From positions 10,106,001-10,170,000 of the forward strand of contig CP053154.1 of the NCBI GenBank assembly GCA_014607495.2: 64,000 nt of DNA, in the 5' to 3' direction. Of the stretch, positions 11,601 through 23,000 are shown in pieces (position 1 is the first letter of the stretch; each line of letters opens with the position of its first letter). The DNA is from Carposina sasakii (lineage: Eukaryota; Arthropoda; Insecta; Lepidoptera; Carposinidae). The position numbers were made by a program, and so were the translations under genes. Below the pieces are notes generated by a model that did not search any database, was not told where the DNA came from, and saw only the letters and a list, made by a program, of their open reading frames with translations.

Positions 11601-13496
11601 TTAAGGTGCTCCCCTCATCCCATACTTTACCTCACTCAGCAAACACTTTTTTTGTATGAAAATATACTTCGCTGCTGCTCCTCTTTTATTTTTTCTTCAA
11701 GCCTATAAGGTTATTTCATGTAATGTTCATTTGTTGCAGTACCTTAATGGGAAATATTTAAATTTTATGTTATGTGTGCACCTTTCTGTTGTACTGTTAG
11801 TAGAAAATGATTTCATGTCTTTTCAGATGACATAGTAGTATGCACTCTGGTGGCACTTGTACTGCTGTCAGTGATAATAGCAGTGGCTCTGGTGGCTTCT
11901 GCAGGGCCTCCTGCTGAAAGACCTCTTAGGCTTGGACGCTTTATGACCACCATCACATCCTGCGGACATGTTGAAGGGTATACATCATTTTTAAATAATA
12001 TGTCATGCCAATAAATAATAATCAAAAATTTACTATATCATCATTATTTTATTTTCAGTGTATTGGATGAAGGAGTATACAAATTTTACGGCATACCATA
12101 TGCTGCTCCTCCAGTTGGGGAGAAAAGGTTTACGTACGCCCAACCTCTCAATAACATATCTATGTGCTGGAATGATACTTTTCAAGCTCATACCCATGGA
12201 CCACATTGTTTACAACTTCTGGAAAATAGCACTGTCATTGGAGAGGAGGACTGTCTTACATTAGATGTTGTCACCCCTCATGTCAGGTATGACTCACCAT
12301 TGCCTGTGGTAGTATTAATTGGAGCTAATTCATTGGTTGGTGGTATTAGTCCAGCTCAACCATCTGCTATGTATGCTCGCACAAAGGAAGTTGTATTTGT
12401 TAGACCAAACTTCAGACTTGGCCCGTTTGGTTTCCTATCTCTTGATATTCTATCCAACTCTAAGTATCCCCCAACCTCAGGTAATTACGGACTGAGTGAT
12501 CTTTTGGTAGCTCTGCAGTGGGTTAAATACAACATTAAACATTTTGGTGGAGATCCGGAATCCGTCACTCTTCTGGGACACAGAGCTGGTGCAACATTGA
12601 CAGCAGCATTGACAACCATCAAGAAAGCTGAGAAGTTGTACTCCCGAGTGTGGCTATCTTCCCCCAGTGTCGTATTTCCCGGCGAGCCATTGGATCAAGC
12701 TCAGAAAAATAACGAGCAATTTAAACATAACAGCAAATGTAATGATGTTCATTGCTTAAGAAAGATGTCTTCTACGGAAGTTCTGTCTGCTACCCCAGAT
12801 ATTTGGCATGAGAATAACTATGGAAATTTACCATTGAGAGATGAATACAAACACTCCTGGCTAGTTTTGGATGGTGATTATCTCAGAGTTCATGCTTACG
12901 AAAGTTGGGATGCACAGAAGGAAGCCAAGGAAACAGGGAGAAACAAAGTCTTTAAGCCGATGGTCTTTGGTACAACTCAACATTCTGCTCATTCAGATTT
13001 GCTTCGTAAGAAACACCTCAATTGGACTGCTGAGATTGTGGAAAAAATGGTAAATGACAGTGCTATTGGAGAGAAAAACCTAACTAGTTCAGTATTTACT
13101 CATTTCAACAAGACATATGAAGGTTTAGTGGAGCTCATTTCCTCTGTTCGCACACTTTGTCCATTGGTAAGCCTCGCCCGTTTGCGTTTGATAGGTCCGC
13201 TGTACGTTGTGCAAGGGGCTGGTGCGGGCGCCGGCGCATTCGGTTCCGGGATTGCGCCTATAAATTCTGATGTTGAAGCAATTTTGGGCACATTTGACTC
13301 GGAAGTAACGGAACAACGACGATTCATGGCGGCTATGCAACAGTTGTTCTACTACTTTGTATGGCATGGACATTTGCCAGGCCCAGACACTGGTCTAATA
13401 GCTGTCGCCCAAGATTCTCTTCCTCTTCATGGTTTACCTATTTGCGATTTACTTATACGTGAGGATATCGTACCTAGATACGCGCATGTAGATTAA
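8608..13496 (+). CDS. Nrt: Neurotactin, cholinesterase-like single-pass adhesion protein
   Basis: Six coding exons join in frame: 8608-8889, 9418-9556, 10356-10525, 11321-11393, 11827-11977 and 12059-13496 (750 aa, stop TAA). All junctions are GT-AG. Residues 1-220 are an acidic/basic cytoplasmic tail. At about 223-247 there is a hydrophobic segment (VVCTLVALVLLSVIIAVALV) with no signal peptide, so this is a type II membrane protein. From about 265 on it is an alpha/beta-hydrolase fold (FYGIPYAAPPVGEKRF, EDCLTLDVVTP, GNYGLSDLLVALQWVKYNI). The nucleophile elbow reads GHRAG instead of GxSxG, with Arg at about residue 427, so it should not be an esterase. In Drosophila, Neurotactin is a heterophilic axonal adhesion receptor for Amalgam. 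At 750 aa it is somewhat shorter than the fly protein. Introns hold MITEs and a tandem duplication. A candidate AATAAA lies at 13708. Confidence 0.93.
8962..9105. mobile_element. Foldback MITE in Nrt intron 1
   Basis: A ~145-bp imperfect palindrome. The left arm GGTCGATTCCGGCAGTCAC...TTAAACCTAAA pairs with the right arm TTTAGGTTTAAGTGTGACTGC...GGAATTGACC. A close relative sits at about 36059-36183, downstream of RpS10, which shows it is a dispersed family. No clean target duplication was seen. Confidence 0.6.
9939..10300. mobile_element. TIR MITE in Nrt intron 2 (CAGGGTGTAAAAAGACAA ends)
   Basis: The terminal inverted repeats span about 55 bp (CAGGGTGTAAAAAGACAA at the left; the right end reads TTGTCTTTTTACACCCAG). 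TATA flanks it on both sides (9935-9938, 10301-10304), consistent with a TA or TATA duplication as in mariner-type MITEs. It carries no transposase ORF. Confidence 0.7.
10543..10948 (+). repeat. Tandem duplication, ~203-bp unit, over the Nrt exon 3/intron 3 region
   Basis: Two nearly identical units are offset by 203 bp, both starting GTGTGACCATAAACTTAG and ending TTTAAACATTGTGCT. The duplication begins 18 bp after the exon 3 donor, so no coding sequence is duplicated. Each unit contains the 3' portion of the tRNA-derived SINE seen intact at 11079 (GATTCCCACTCGGGTGAAG). Confidence 0.8.
10952..10990. repeat. Perfect short hairpin
   Basis: ATCTCAGCAAACAAA and TTTGTTTGCTGAGAT form a perfect 15-bp stem with a six-base loop in Nrt intron 3. 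No associated gene or terminator context is seen. Confidence 0.6.
11079..11200 (+). mobile_element. tRNA-derived SINE (tRNA-like head)
   Basis: The first 72 bases fold as a degenerate tRNA. Box A is TAGCTCAGTGG (11085-11095) and box B is GGTTCGATTCC (11129-11139). The T arm is perfect and the D stem is GCTC/GAGC. The anticodon stem has a bulge and position 33 is C rather than T, so this is not a working tRNA gene. The tail (AAGAATTTTTTCTGTTTTC...) is shared with the 203-bp duplicated units upstream. Confidence 0.65.
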
Positions 13497-13913
13497 TTCA
13501 GTATGTTCAGTATCTCATATCTCTTCACCTTTTAGATATTGTATTGTGTGCATTGCTGGTCAATATATTACTTTCCATTAACAATGCATCTTTGTATTGG
13601 TCCTGTTAATGTAACGTAATATATGATCGGTACTTATTTTATAAGGGTACTTATTCCAAAATATGTGTTACTAGCTTTTACCAGAAATCTCATCTGTGTG
13701 GATTACAAATAAATGTAGGTTTTTATCTATTAAGGATATTTCCGAGTGGTATAATGTTTCTAGGTAATAAGGATTCCTAATGTTCCAAAAGATTAGAGTT
13801 AAATTTTTTGAACCTTTTGTATTAATTTAGCTGACCTTTTGTATTTAATTTAGTTGTTTAAAAATGAACTGTAAGACTGAAATCTCAAAGTAGTTCAATT
13901 TGTACTCATTTTT
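13497..13913 (+). other. Nrt 3' UTR and downstream spacer
   Basis: AT-rich with no ORF. AATAAA at 13708-13713 is a reasonable polyadenylation signal for Nrt. Nothing else is recognised before the repeat cassette begins. Confidence 0.45.
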
Positions 13914-15528
13914 AACCGACTTCAAAAAGAGAGGTTATCAATTCGTCTGTATGTTTTTTTTTAACCGACTTCAAAAAGAGAGGTTATCAATTCGTCTGTG
14001 TTTTTTTTTTTATTTTTTTTTTTTTTATGTGTGTTACCTCAGAACTCCGTCATTTATGAACCGATTTCAATTTTTTTTTTATAGTTGGTCATGGTATACT
14101 TCCAGGTTGGTCCCATATTCACCATATCAGGATCTGATGATGGGATCTTGGAGAAATCGAGGGAAATCCTCGAATATTGTAGGCACATGTAGTCTGTTTT
14201 TATACTTTTACTGAGCGTTTTGATCACCTACATATAAAACATAACATCTGATGATGGAATCTCTAAGGAATCTAGGGATATCCTCAAATATAAAAGGCAC
14301 GAGTAGTCAGTTTTTAGATTTTTATAGAGAATTTTGGTCAGCTACACATAATATAAAGGAAACGAGGGTCTGATGATGGAGCCGCCGAAAAACAGATAGT
14401 GGAACTTTTTAGTGACAAAATCCCCCTATGGCAGGGGGTCCAGTAATGGACTGCAATAGGCTTATGAAGATGAAGATAATTGTGTTAAGTCATTAAATTA
14501 TATGTTGCGTTAAGCCGTGTCCGAAGTAAGATGGTTATAGAGGAAGAGGTACCGACCCCAAATGATTGGGAACAGGGCAGGAAGAAGGAGTGTAATTATA
14601 TGTTGCCTAAATAAGTGTGTACATGGCTGTTGTGCTGCCAAATCTCTTATATTCCTCCGAGTCGTGGTGCATGTACCGTCGCCACATACGCACTCTGAAT
14701 TGATTCCACCTCAAGTGCCTCCGATCCATCATGAGAATCAGATGGTCCAACCGAGTGCGTAATACCGAAGTATTGCGAAGAGCCAATGTAAGTGCCATTG
14801 AGGCCTACTTAATGCGTCGGCAGTTTCGGTGGTGCGGTCATGTGTCTAGTATGGCGGAGGAGAGATTGGCTAAGCGCATCTTCTTTTCTGAACTGGAGGA
14901 GGGCAAGCGGAAACGCGACGGGCAACAGATACTCAGATACAAAGATGTTCAGAAAAGACATATGAAGAGATGCAATATAGATCCATCTAAATGGGAAGTT
15001 TTGTCAGCACAACGACCAGAGTGGCGCAGGACGGTGATAAAGCAAGTACACGAGTTCGAGGAGCAGCGTCAGGCTGACCTTGACGCTAAACGTGATGAAC
15101 TAAAGACTCGTCCTCCTGCTGCCATTATCTATAATACAATAATGGCGCACTAACCTGTCCTCTGTGTGCGCGGGCGTTCAGGGCGAAGATTGGCTATGTA
15201 AATGTAAGCCATCTCCGAGAGCATGAACGCCAACTTAGTAATATCTAGGATTAGAAGTGGTCGCCATGACCGAAATTGATCGGAGGTCATCATTATCATC
15301 ATAATCATCATATTGTCAGACGTAAAGTTTCGAAGCCTAGTCCTTTTTCTCTTTTGTCACGTGGCCTATTTTATATAAAAATTATATAAATCTGATAATA
15401 TTATGCCTCCTAAACTTCGTACACGGCTTAACGCAATATATACTCGTATTTGCCCTTTAGTTAAATTTTACTTTAGTAAGCTCGAGTTTTGGGAGGAAGT
15501 CGGTTTTTCGTTTTAAAAAAATTATTTT
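13914..15528 (+). mobile_element. AACCGACTTC-bounded repeat cassette, first copy, with LINE C-terminus
   Basis: The left end has the lepidopteran repeat AACCGACTTCAAAAAGAG (twice); the right end reads GAAGTCGGTTTTTCG, an inverted match. Inside is an open frame on the plus strand (about 14731-15153). Its product ([20 protein letters not shown], then RWCGHVSSM) matches the C-terminal tail seen in RTE-like non-LTR retrotransposon proteins. No reverse transcriptase core is present, so it is a remnant. A ~1.5-kb near copy follows directly. Confidence 0.7.
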
Positions 15529-17109
15529 TATTTTTATTTATTTTTTTATTTTTTATGTGTGTTACCTCAGAACTCCGTCATTTATGAACCGATTTCAATT
15601 TTTTTTTTATAGTTGGTCATGGTATACTTCCAGGTTGGTCCCATATTCACCATTCAGGATCTGATGATGGGATCTTGGAGAAATCGAGGGCAATCCTCGA
15701 ATATTGTAGGCACATGTAGTCTGTTTTTATACTTTTACTGAGCGTTTTGATCACCTACATATAAAACATAACATCTGATGATGGAATCTTTAAGGAATCT
15801 AGGGATATCCTCAAATATAAAAGGCATGAGTAGTCCGTTTTCAGATTTTTATAGAGAATTTTGGTCAGCTACACATAATATAAAGGAAACGAGGGTCTGA
15901 TGATGGAGCCGCCAAAAAACAGATAGTGGAACTTTTTAGTAACAAAATCCCCCTATGGCAGGGGGGGGGCCTACGTCCAGTAATAGGCTTATGAAGATGA
16001 AGATAATTGTGTTAAGTCATTAAATTATATGTTGCGTTAAGCCGTGTCCGAAGTAAGATGGTTATAGAGGAAGAGGTAGACATGAGAATAACGAGATGAC
16101 GGATAATAGGGATGAATGAAAAAAGAGTACCTACATATTGAACCGACCCAAATGATTTGGGAACAGGGGGGCAGGAAGAAGGAGTGTAATTATATGTTGC
16201 TTAAATAAGTGTGTACATGGCTGTTGTGCTGCCAAATCTCTTATATTCCTCCGAGGCGTGGTGCATGTACCGTCGCCACATACGCACTCTGGATCGATTC
16301 CATCTCAAGTGCCTCCGATCCATCATGAGAATCAGATGGTCCAACCGAGTGCGTAATACCGAAGTATTGCGAAGAGCCAATGTAAGTGCCATTGAGGCCT
16401 ACTTAATGCGTCGGCAGCTTCGGTGGTGCGGTCATGTGTCTCGTATGGTGGAGGAGAGATTGGCTAAGAGCATCTTCTTTTCTGAACTAGAGGAGGGCAA
16501 GCGGAAACGCGGCGGGCAACTCCTCAGATACAAAGATGTTCAGAAAAGACATGAAGAGATGCAATATAGATCCATCTAAATGGGAAGTTTTGTCAGCACA
16601 ACGACCAGAGTGGCGCAGGACGGTGATAAAGCAAGTACACGAGTTTGAGGAGCAGCGTCAAGCTGACCTTGACGCTAAACGTAATGAACTAAAGACTCGT
16701 CCTCCTGCTGCCATTATCTATAATACAATAATGGCGCACTAACCTGTCCTCTGTGTGCGCGGGCGTTCAGGGCGAAGATTGGCTATGTAAATGTAAGCCA
16801 TCTCCGAGCGCATGAACGCCAACTTAGTAATATCTAGGAGTAGAAGTGGTCGCCATGACCGAAATTGGTCGGAGGTCATCATTATCATCATAATCATCAT
16901 ATTGTCAGACGTAAAGTTTCGAAGCCTAGTCCTTTTTCTCTTTTGTCATGTGGCCTATTTTATATAAAAATTATATAAATCTGACAATATTATGCCTCCT
17001 AAACTTCGTACACGGCTTAACGCAATATATATTTGCCCTTTAGTTAAATTTTACTTTAGTAAGCTCGAGTTTTGGGAAGAAGTCGGTTTTTCGTTTTAAA
17101 AAAATTATT
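15529..17109 (+). mobile_element. AACCGACTTC-type repeat cassette, second tandem copy
   Basis: It repeats the previous cassette from TTATGTGTGTTACCTCAG to GAAGTCGGTTTTTCG, with few substitutions. It retains ~60 bases (around 16079-16145) that the first copy lacks. Its LINE-tail frame is broken by a small deletion near 16545, giving two overlapping pieces (16211-16579 and 16536-16742), whereas the first copy is continuous. Confidence 0.7.
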
Positions 17110-17980
17110 TACCTTATTTTTTTGTGAATTTCATAGCTTTTATAGAAATTGTACGACAATCTAAAATTACATTTACCAAGTCATAATATTAATAATTAAG
17201 TATGTACTTATGTAACTAGCTGGTAGGCTAGCTTTTGTGTCCATATCTTATTGTAATTACTACTAAGTCTGAATAATCCAAAGAATTGTAATGAATTTCA
17301 CAACAGCATAAATATTAGTATTAAGTATTATTACCAATGAATGTATTTCATTTAGATATTAGAATAAATTAATGTTATGTGTGATAAAATAATGATAATG
17401 GTAATGGAGTATTGATCTCAATCTCAAACAAATCTTCATTAATGATCTTGCCAAAAAAAAGTGTTGTAATTTTAAGTTATTGCACTAAAGTAAGCTTGCT
17501 TTTTGTACATTCATGAATAAATAAAATAAAAGTAATAATTGTTTTGATTAGTATGTAAAACATTTAGGCCCGCTTGCACCAAGTGTGGTGGTAATACTAT
17601 TAGATTTTAGATACAGCATTCAGCATATACATGCTATTTTACACAGAAAGAAATAAGTAATTTAAAACTAAATTCCGAAGAAAGTAGATGGTGCAAGATG
17701 AGAAATCCTATAACGAAAACTAAATGCTTTCGTTAAACTAAGGCGAATCATTGTTGCAGTAGTTTTGTAATATGACATTGTGGATTGTAATAAGTTTCGG
17801 ACATGATATAGTGTGTGGTTTCGGAAAAACTTGACTTCTAAATAAATATACATAGGTACAAATATTTTACAACAATTAAAAGCTTTTTCGTCCAAAACTC
17901 ATAGTTTAAGTAATTTTAGAGTAGCTATGTAAGTTATGGTCATGAAGTATCTACCATTAACTAGTGACATGAGTATTATT
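17110..17980. other. AT-rich intergenic stretch
   Basis: No coding or RNA gene is visible. A weak inverted pair GCTTGCACCA / TGGTGCAAG (about 17572 and 17690) hints at a decayed MITE. Nothing else is recognised. Confidence 0.4.
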
Positions 17981-17984
17981 TATC

Positions 17985-18183
17985 TACTAGATGTTGCCCG
18001 CAACTCCATCTGCGTGGACTGCAGAAAAAATGTCTAAATTATCCGGGATAAAAAGTAGCCTATGTGTTAATCCAGGGTGTCAGCTAACTCCAAACCAAAT
18101 ATTAAAATCGTTCCAGCCGTTTAGACGTGAAGAAGTAACAAACATACACACCCACATACTTTCGCCTTTATAATATTAGTAGT
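17985..18183 (+). repeat. Lepidopteran interspersed repeat with TAATATTAG tail
   Basis: It carries the widespread consensus (GCGTGGACTGCAG, TATCCGGGATAAAAAGTAGC, TTCCAGCCGTTTAGACGTG) and ends TTCGCCTTTATAATATTAG, a tail typical of RTE-class elements. It has no coding capacity. Related copies lie within 7420-7755 and 35625-35925. Confidence 0.6.
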
Positions 18184-18312
18184 GTGATGAGCCGATTTTT
18201 CCAATGGTTAGCCAATCTGAAGGATAAAAGTTGATCCTGTCAACATCTTGATCAAGAAAGAAAGACATTATCTCATTTATCCTTCGGCTATATGACCATT
18301 GGATAAATCTAC

Positions 18313-19403
18313 CCACCCCTGATTACGTAAAAGCAATAACAAAGCCAAAGCCTGTCGTGAAGCAACAGTTATGTAGGGGTTTGTAGCCTACCTAATAAAT
18401 ATATATAATACCTACCTAACTAAATGAAAAGAAAAGATGAGTTACACGAATTTATTTACAACACAATATAGAAGAGAGATCACTATGAACAATGCGTGAA
18501 GGTGAATGAGGGTGAGTCGAGCGTGGATGAAGGATTGTAGAGTGTAAAAGTGTAGGAAGTCGGTGAGCAGAGTCCTCTTGAGGGTCCTGGGTCGACGGCG
18601 TTCCAGGAGTCGCGCCCCCGGGTGTAGTAGTTGTGGCCAGGAGTTGAAGGTACTGGATCCGTCGGACGGGTCAGTTGTAGATGCAGGTGCAGAAGTTGTA
18701 GGAACTGGATCGGACAGAAGAATCTTCTCGGTCGCGGATTACTGAACGCGACGCGGGCGCGGATTGTTCGCGCTGTATAGGTCCGTGGACGCGGAGCGCG
18801 GTTACTGAACGCGACGCGGGCGCGATTTGTTCGCGCTGTAGAAGTCCGGCGAAGTGCAGCAAGGGTCCCGGGGCAGGCGGCCCCGGGACAAGGCCTTATA
18901 ATTCCGTTCTTCACTCTGGCTGAGTAGCCGACGGAATGCTTGACTTTTTCCCGTTTGTATGGCTTATATACGAATTTTTGTCTCCATTTTCAAATTCTTG
19001 AATTCAAAATGAATTCTTTTTCTTCATGAAGTTTTGTAAAGATTTGAGTGTACGAAAAGAGTAATATAATGAAAAAAGTGACATGACAAGAGCTTGCCAA
19101 AAGGATGACTTTTCGTTTCAAAATAAACCAATTTCTGTGTTTTGGCTTGAATTTGTTGGATAATTTGTGATTTAAATATTTGTGATGAAAAGCGCATCCT
19201 CGAGGAATGATCAGATGATGAGATAAAGTGAAAATGAAATATGTTGTGATAAACTAAAAAGTCCTCGGATTGAGCTCCTAGGGCTTCTATAAGGTCCTCA
19301 AGGTTAGTAAATCCTACAAGCCACGCGATCGCACACTCAATTATCGCGATCGCGCGGCTTCGGGTTTGCAATTTTCTATAGCTTTTACGTAATCAGGAGG
19401 GGG
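18313..19403. mobile_element. MITE with CCCCTGATTACGTAAAAGC ends, split by a solo LTR
   Basis: The left end ACCCCTGATTACGTAAAAGC (~18315) is matched in inverse by GCTTTTACGTAATCAGGAGG (~19380). The two halves flank the solo LTR at 18353-19318, which inserted into this older element. A related foldback element (CCTCCTGATTACGTAAGAGC) lies at 53383-53575. Confidence 0.55.
18353..19318 (-). mobile_element. Solo LTR (966 bp) of a Gypsy-like non-coding element
   Basis: On the minus strand it runs from TGTAGGATTTACTAACC to CACGACA (TG...CA ends) and is flanked by a 4-bp duplication AGCC (18349-18352, 19319-19322). A TATA box (TTATAAGG) lies near 18896-18903. Just downstream of it in transcription is a perfect GC-rich stem, GTCCCGGGGC / GCCCCGGGAC. 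It is homologous throughout to the LTRs at 25-29 kb. The internal region is absent, as expected after LTR-LTR recombination. Confidence 0.8.
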
Positions 19404-20044
19404 CCTATCACAATAATACATACCTTACCTATCGCAAATAAAATGAATATTATGTTAAATATTCAAATAGAATGTCTTGAGTCAAATAAATTACTTACTC
19501 TATAATTAATAGTAGTAGACTAATTAGTGACGTTGCAGAAGCAGAGCGATGTGAGAGGGCGTACCTAATTAAGGACTTTTATAATATTAGCGTAATAACA
19601 AGTCTATATCTAAACAAATCTTTTTTCTCTATCTTCTGTGTTGGCAGGTTATCACCACGTACCCTTCGGAAGGTATAGGTACTAACTTTATGGTTATCAT
19701 TATCATAATAACTAGGTATACTTAAAGTAAGTAAATTGAATTAAGTAAATTAAACTCACACAATACACAGATTTATTGTATAAAATATTTTGTTTTAACA
19801 TCAAAATTACAGATCGCTTAAATACCCAAATTAGGTAAGTTAAATTAAATTAGTTAAGTTCTTTAACATCAACATGAAATTAAATAAATTAGTTAAGTCC
19901 GAGTTAAACATCAAATATAAAATTTTTGTAGGAGTAAAACGTCATAATTATCAAAATGTAATAAAATAACTAAAGAAGTCCGTAACAGTTTGTGAGAAAT
20001 TGGTGGCAACTTAATGATTAAGTAGGTAAGAACCTACCTAGTAT
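19404..20044. other. Spacer downstream of the coiled-coil gene
   Basis: AT-rich, no ORF. On the minus strand an AATAAA (reverse complement of 19772-19777) about 270 bases past the stop codon could end the coiled-coil gene's transcript. Confidence 0.4.
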
Positions 20045-23000
20045 TTAAATGAGTTGATTACGTTCTCTAAGTGGTGATATTATAGTTTGCATATTTTCTT
20101 TTCCCACTTTATGAGATTTCCTCACAACAGATGGAGATTTTGGTTTGATTGAGGTTTGTTCCTTTTCTCTCTTTAATTTGTCGATGATGGACGCCTGCTT
20201 AGCTAACGTTATAGTTAGTTCTTCATTTTCTTGCCGCAACAGAGACAACTCTACAACGATCGACTGTTGGTCGTGGATCTGTAAAGAATTTAGGATGTAA
20301 CTGTAAAGTAATGCGTTGTTATAATAATCAATGGTGTTATGTGTAACTATTAACTTTAAATTGCTTACCTGTTGTTGCAGTCGCTTATTTTCCTCTTCAA
20401 TCCGAGAAATTTCGGCCGCCGCTTGTGCAATTAACACACGTGACTGTTCTGCTGCGGCTGTCGCTTGACCCGCATGTTCTTTCGCCAATTCGCATAACAG
20501 TCGTTTTTTCTCTACCTGTAACAGTATTAACTTTATGTAGTTATCTATTCTACCTATATATGTACATGTAATATAATCGTACTTTAACATTAGTGTGAGA
20601 AAATTACCTCTTCCTTCAATAATTGAATTTGTGAATTTGATTCCTTTTTCAGTAATTCCACGTCTTCTATTAGCTCATTTTTTATGGTACCTAACTCACG
20701 ATAAGCTTCTTTCTCCACATTTTGCAAACTTTCCAATAAGGTTACATTATGTTCCATTATACGGTTGTGTTCTTTGGCCAAAGCTGCTTTTGATTTCAAA
20801 ATATTCACAAGGGCTTCCCTATACTCATTGCATTCTAAAACTGTATTATTCAGCGTGTTTTTATACGAGACCAGTTCATTTTCTAGTAGCTCCTTAGAAT
20901 TTGATAATTCCTGCATCTTATCTTCTAAGTGTTCTAATTCATTGTCAGATTCCCTTAAACGCATTGTTAATACGTGAACGATATCTCGGGTTACAGATAA
21001 CGACATTTCGAATTTGTGTTTTTCTTTATTTGTAATATCAACCTCTAAAGTTAGTTTATTTATTTCATTTTCGAAGTCGATGCATTTTTTCTTCGATTCT
21101 TCCTTAATTTCGTCCATTTCCTTAGAGATATCACTGTTTCCAATTCTCAAAGATTCATTTTCCTTTTTCAAGTCCGATATTTCTTTATTTAACGATACAT
21201 TTTTTTCTTCTGTTAAGTTAAGTGTGTACTCTAGATCTTTGATTTCTTTTTCCAAATATATAACTCTATTTTTCTGCTGATTCCAGTGTTCTTGTATGTT
21301 TCGACTTCTTTCTTCAAACTGAATTTCGCATAGCTTCAGTTTTTCTTGAGTAGCTTCATCAATTTGTTCTAGTTTGGCTTTAATTTCCTGATCTTTTTTA
21401 GTTATTCTTTGTTGCAATTCTTCAACAATTTTATCCTTTTCATTACTAAGTTCACACTTCGTCTCTTCAATAAGTGAAATGTACTTTGCTTTGAGATTAT
21501 CTTGTTCTGCCTTATGTTTACTAATAATGGTTTGCTTTTCTTCTTCCATCTTTGATTTCAATGTCTCTAGTTCAGCTTTATATTCGCGTCGAATGCTTTC
21601 ATTCGCTTCTAACGCTAACGAATGATGGCCTTTTACCATTTCCAGTCTTTGACGAGTTTCTTCTAAAATAGTTTCAATGTTAGTGAGTTTTTCTTGTAAA
21701 TCCTTACACAAACTATCTCTTATAGTAACCACTTCTTCCATTGATGTTAAATCTACCTGCTTATGACATATCTCAGCTTCAAGTATTTCGCACTGTCTTT
21801 CCAGATTTATAATTTTCTGCTGTAAAGCGGATATTGTATGTGTATAATCATTGTTTGTATTATCTTCAGACTTCTTTCTTTCATCTCCCAAAGTAATTTC
21901 CGAAAATTGCTGATTGAGTTCTTTACAATTAATATTGGAAGAATTCTTTAACTGTTCTTGCAATGTTGCAATTTCATTTTTTAGTTCTTCTATCTGCTTG
22001 TTGTATTCCGTGATAGTGTAATCTTTGTTCCTGAAAAAGTTATAATTCCATTAGGTACCTACTCATAATGTTTATAAGATAGTATTAATGATTTATAACA
22101 CTCGAATAACTATTAAAGCAGACCAACTTCAGTAAGCTTAGTTAGTACTTAGTAGAATCTATTATTACCTTATTTCTACCTCTTGTGCTTTGATAATGTC
22201 ATCATGATATTTAAGTGGATTTTTGGAGTCATTATTCTTGGTTATGGGCTGTATCTTTTTTAAGCTATTTTGTGTCTTAATTGCCAGTTTTGTTGGTCTT
22301 GGCTGAAAGTAATAAAATTATTGTAGTAAAGTAAATTGATGTCTTAACTTAAGAAAACTTCCAATATCCTTGGAACATTTGAACTGTAGAACTAGCTAAA
22401 TAGGTGGAGTGTGTTTTCAAACAGTTTCTTCGAATGCTGGCGCTAGTTACTATGTGTATGACTACATTATCGGTGTTACTGCGTACCAAAAAATTTTGGT
22501 CCGAAATCAGGCATAGGAGGTATTCTATAAAACGGGTTGTAATTATTGTACAAAACAATTACTTTAACTTACCGTGACAAAAGATTTCACACTGCTCGTT
22601 GAGCTGCAATGAGATTTAGTGTCGAAGTTCTGATGGGATTTGTGGGATGGTAAAGCATTCGATTTGCATTTAGAGACAACATTGCTCTGTTCAGCTTCCG
22701 GTTTATTTGCAGATTTTGTTAGATTTTTACCTTTACCTGAAAACCACCAGATAAAATTATTATTATTTCATTCTTATTCTTTATTGTACACAGTAAAGTT
22801 TCACAAAAGATGTACAAAGGCGTGCTTATGTTAGGTAAGTATGTACACCAACGTAACTTATGTTCAACGATTAGTGGTTTAGGCCTGCGGACAGCACCGC
22901 CTGATTAACAGTGTGCGTTATCATTGAGGGTCACATTGGAATTTTGACCTTTTGAATGTGTCCTTTAGTAAAAGTTCTCAAACGATTGTAAATTCAACCT

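Noticed and set aside
12871..13053. Additional small frames on both strands across the last Nrt exon
   Set aside because: They are shadows of the long in-frame exon and have no independent start context or homology.
14562..14798. Small frames overlapping the LINE tail on both strands
   Set aside because: They are out of frame with the recognisable LINE C-terminus and repeat exactly in the second cassette.
18483..18914. 143-codon Arg/Pro/Thr-rich minus frame, and similar frames at 25.2-28.5 kb
   Set aside because: They lie inside the LTRs, appear in all copies with shifting frames, and look like translated GC-rich LTR sequence rather than protein.
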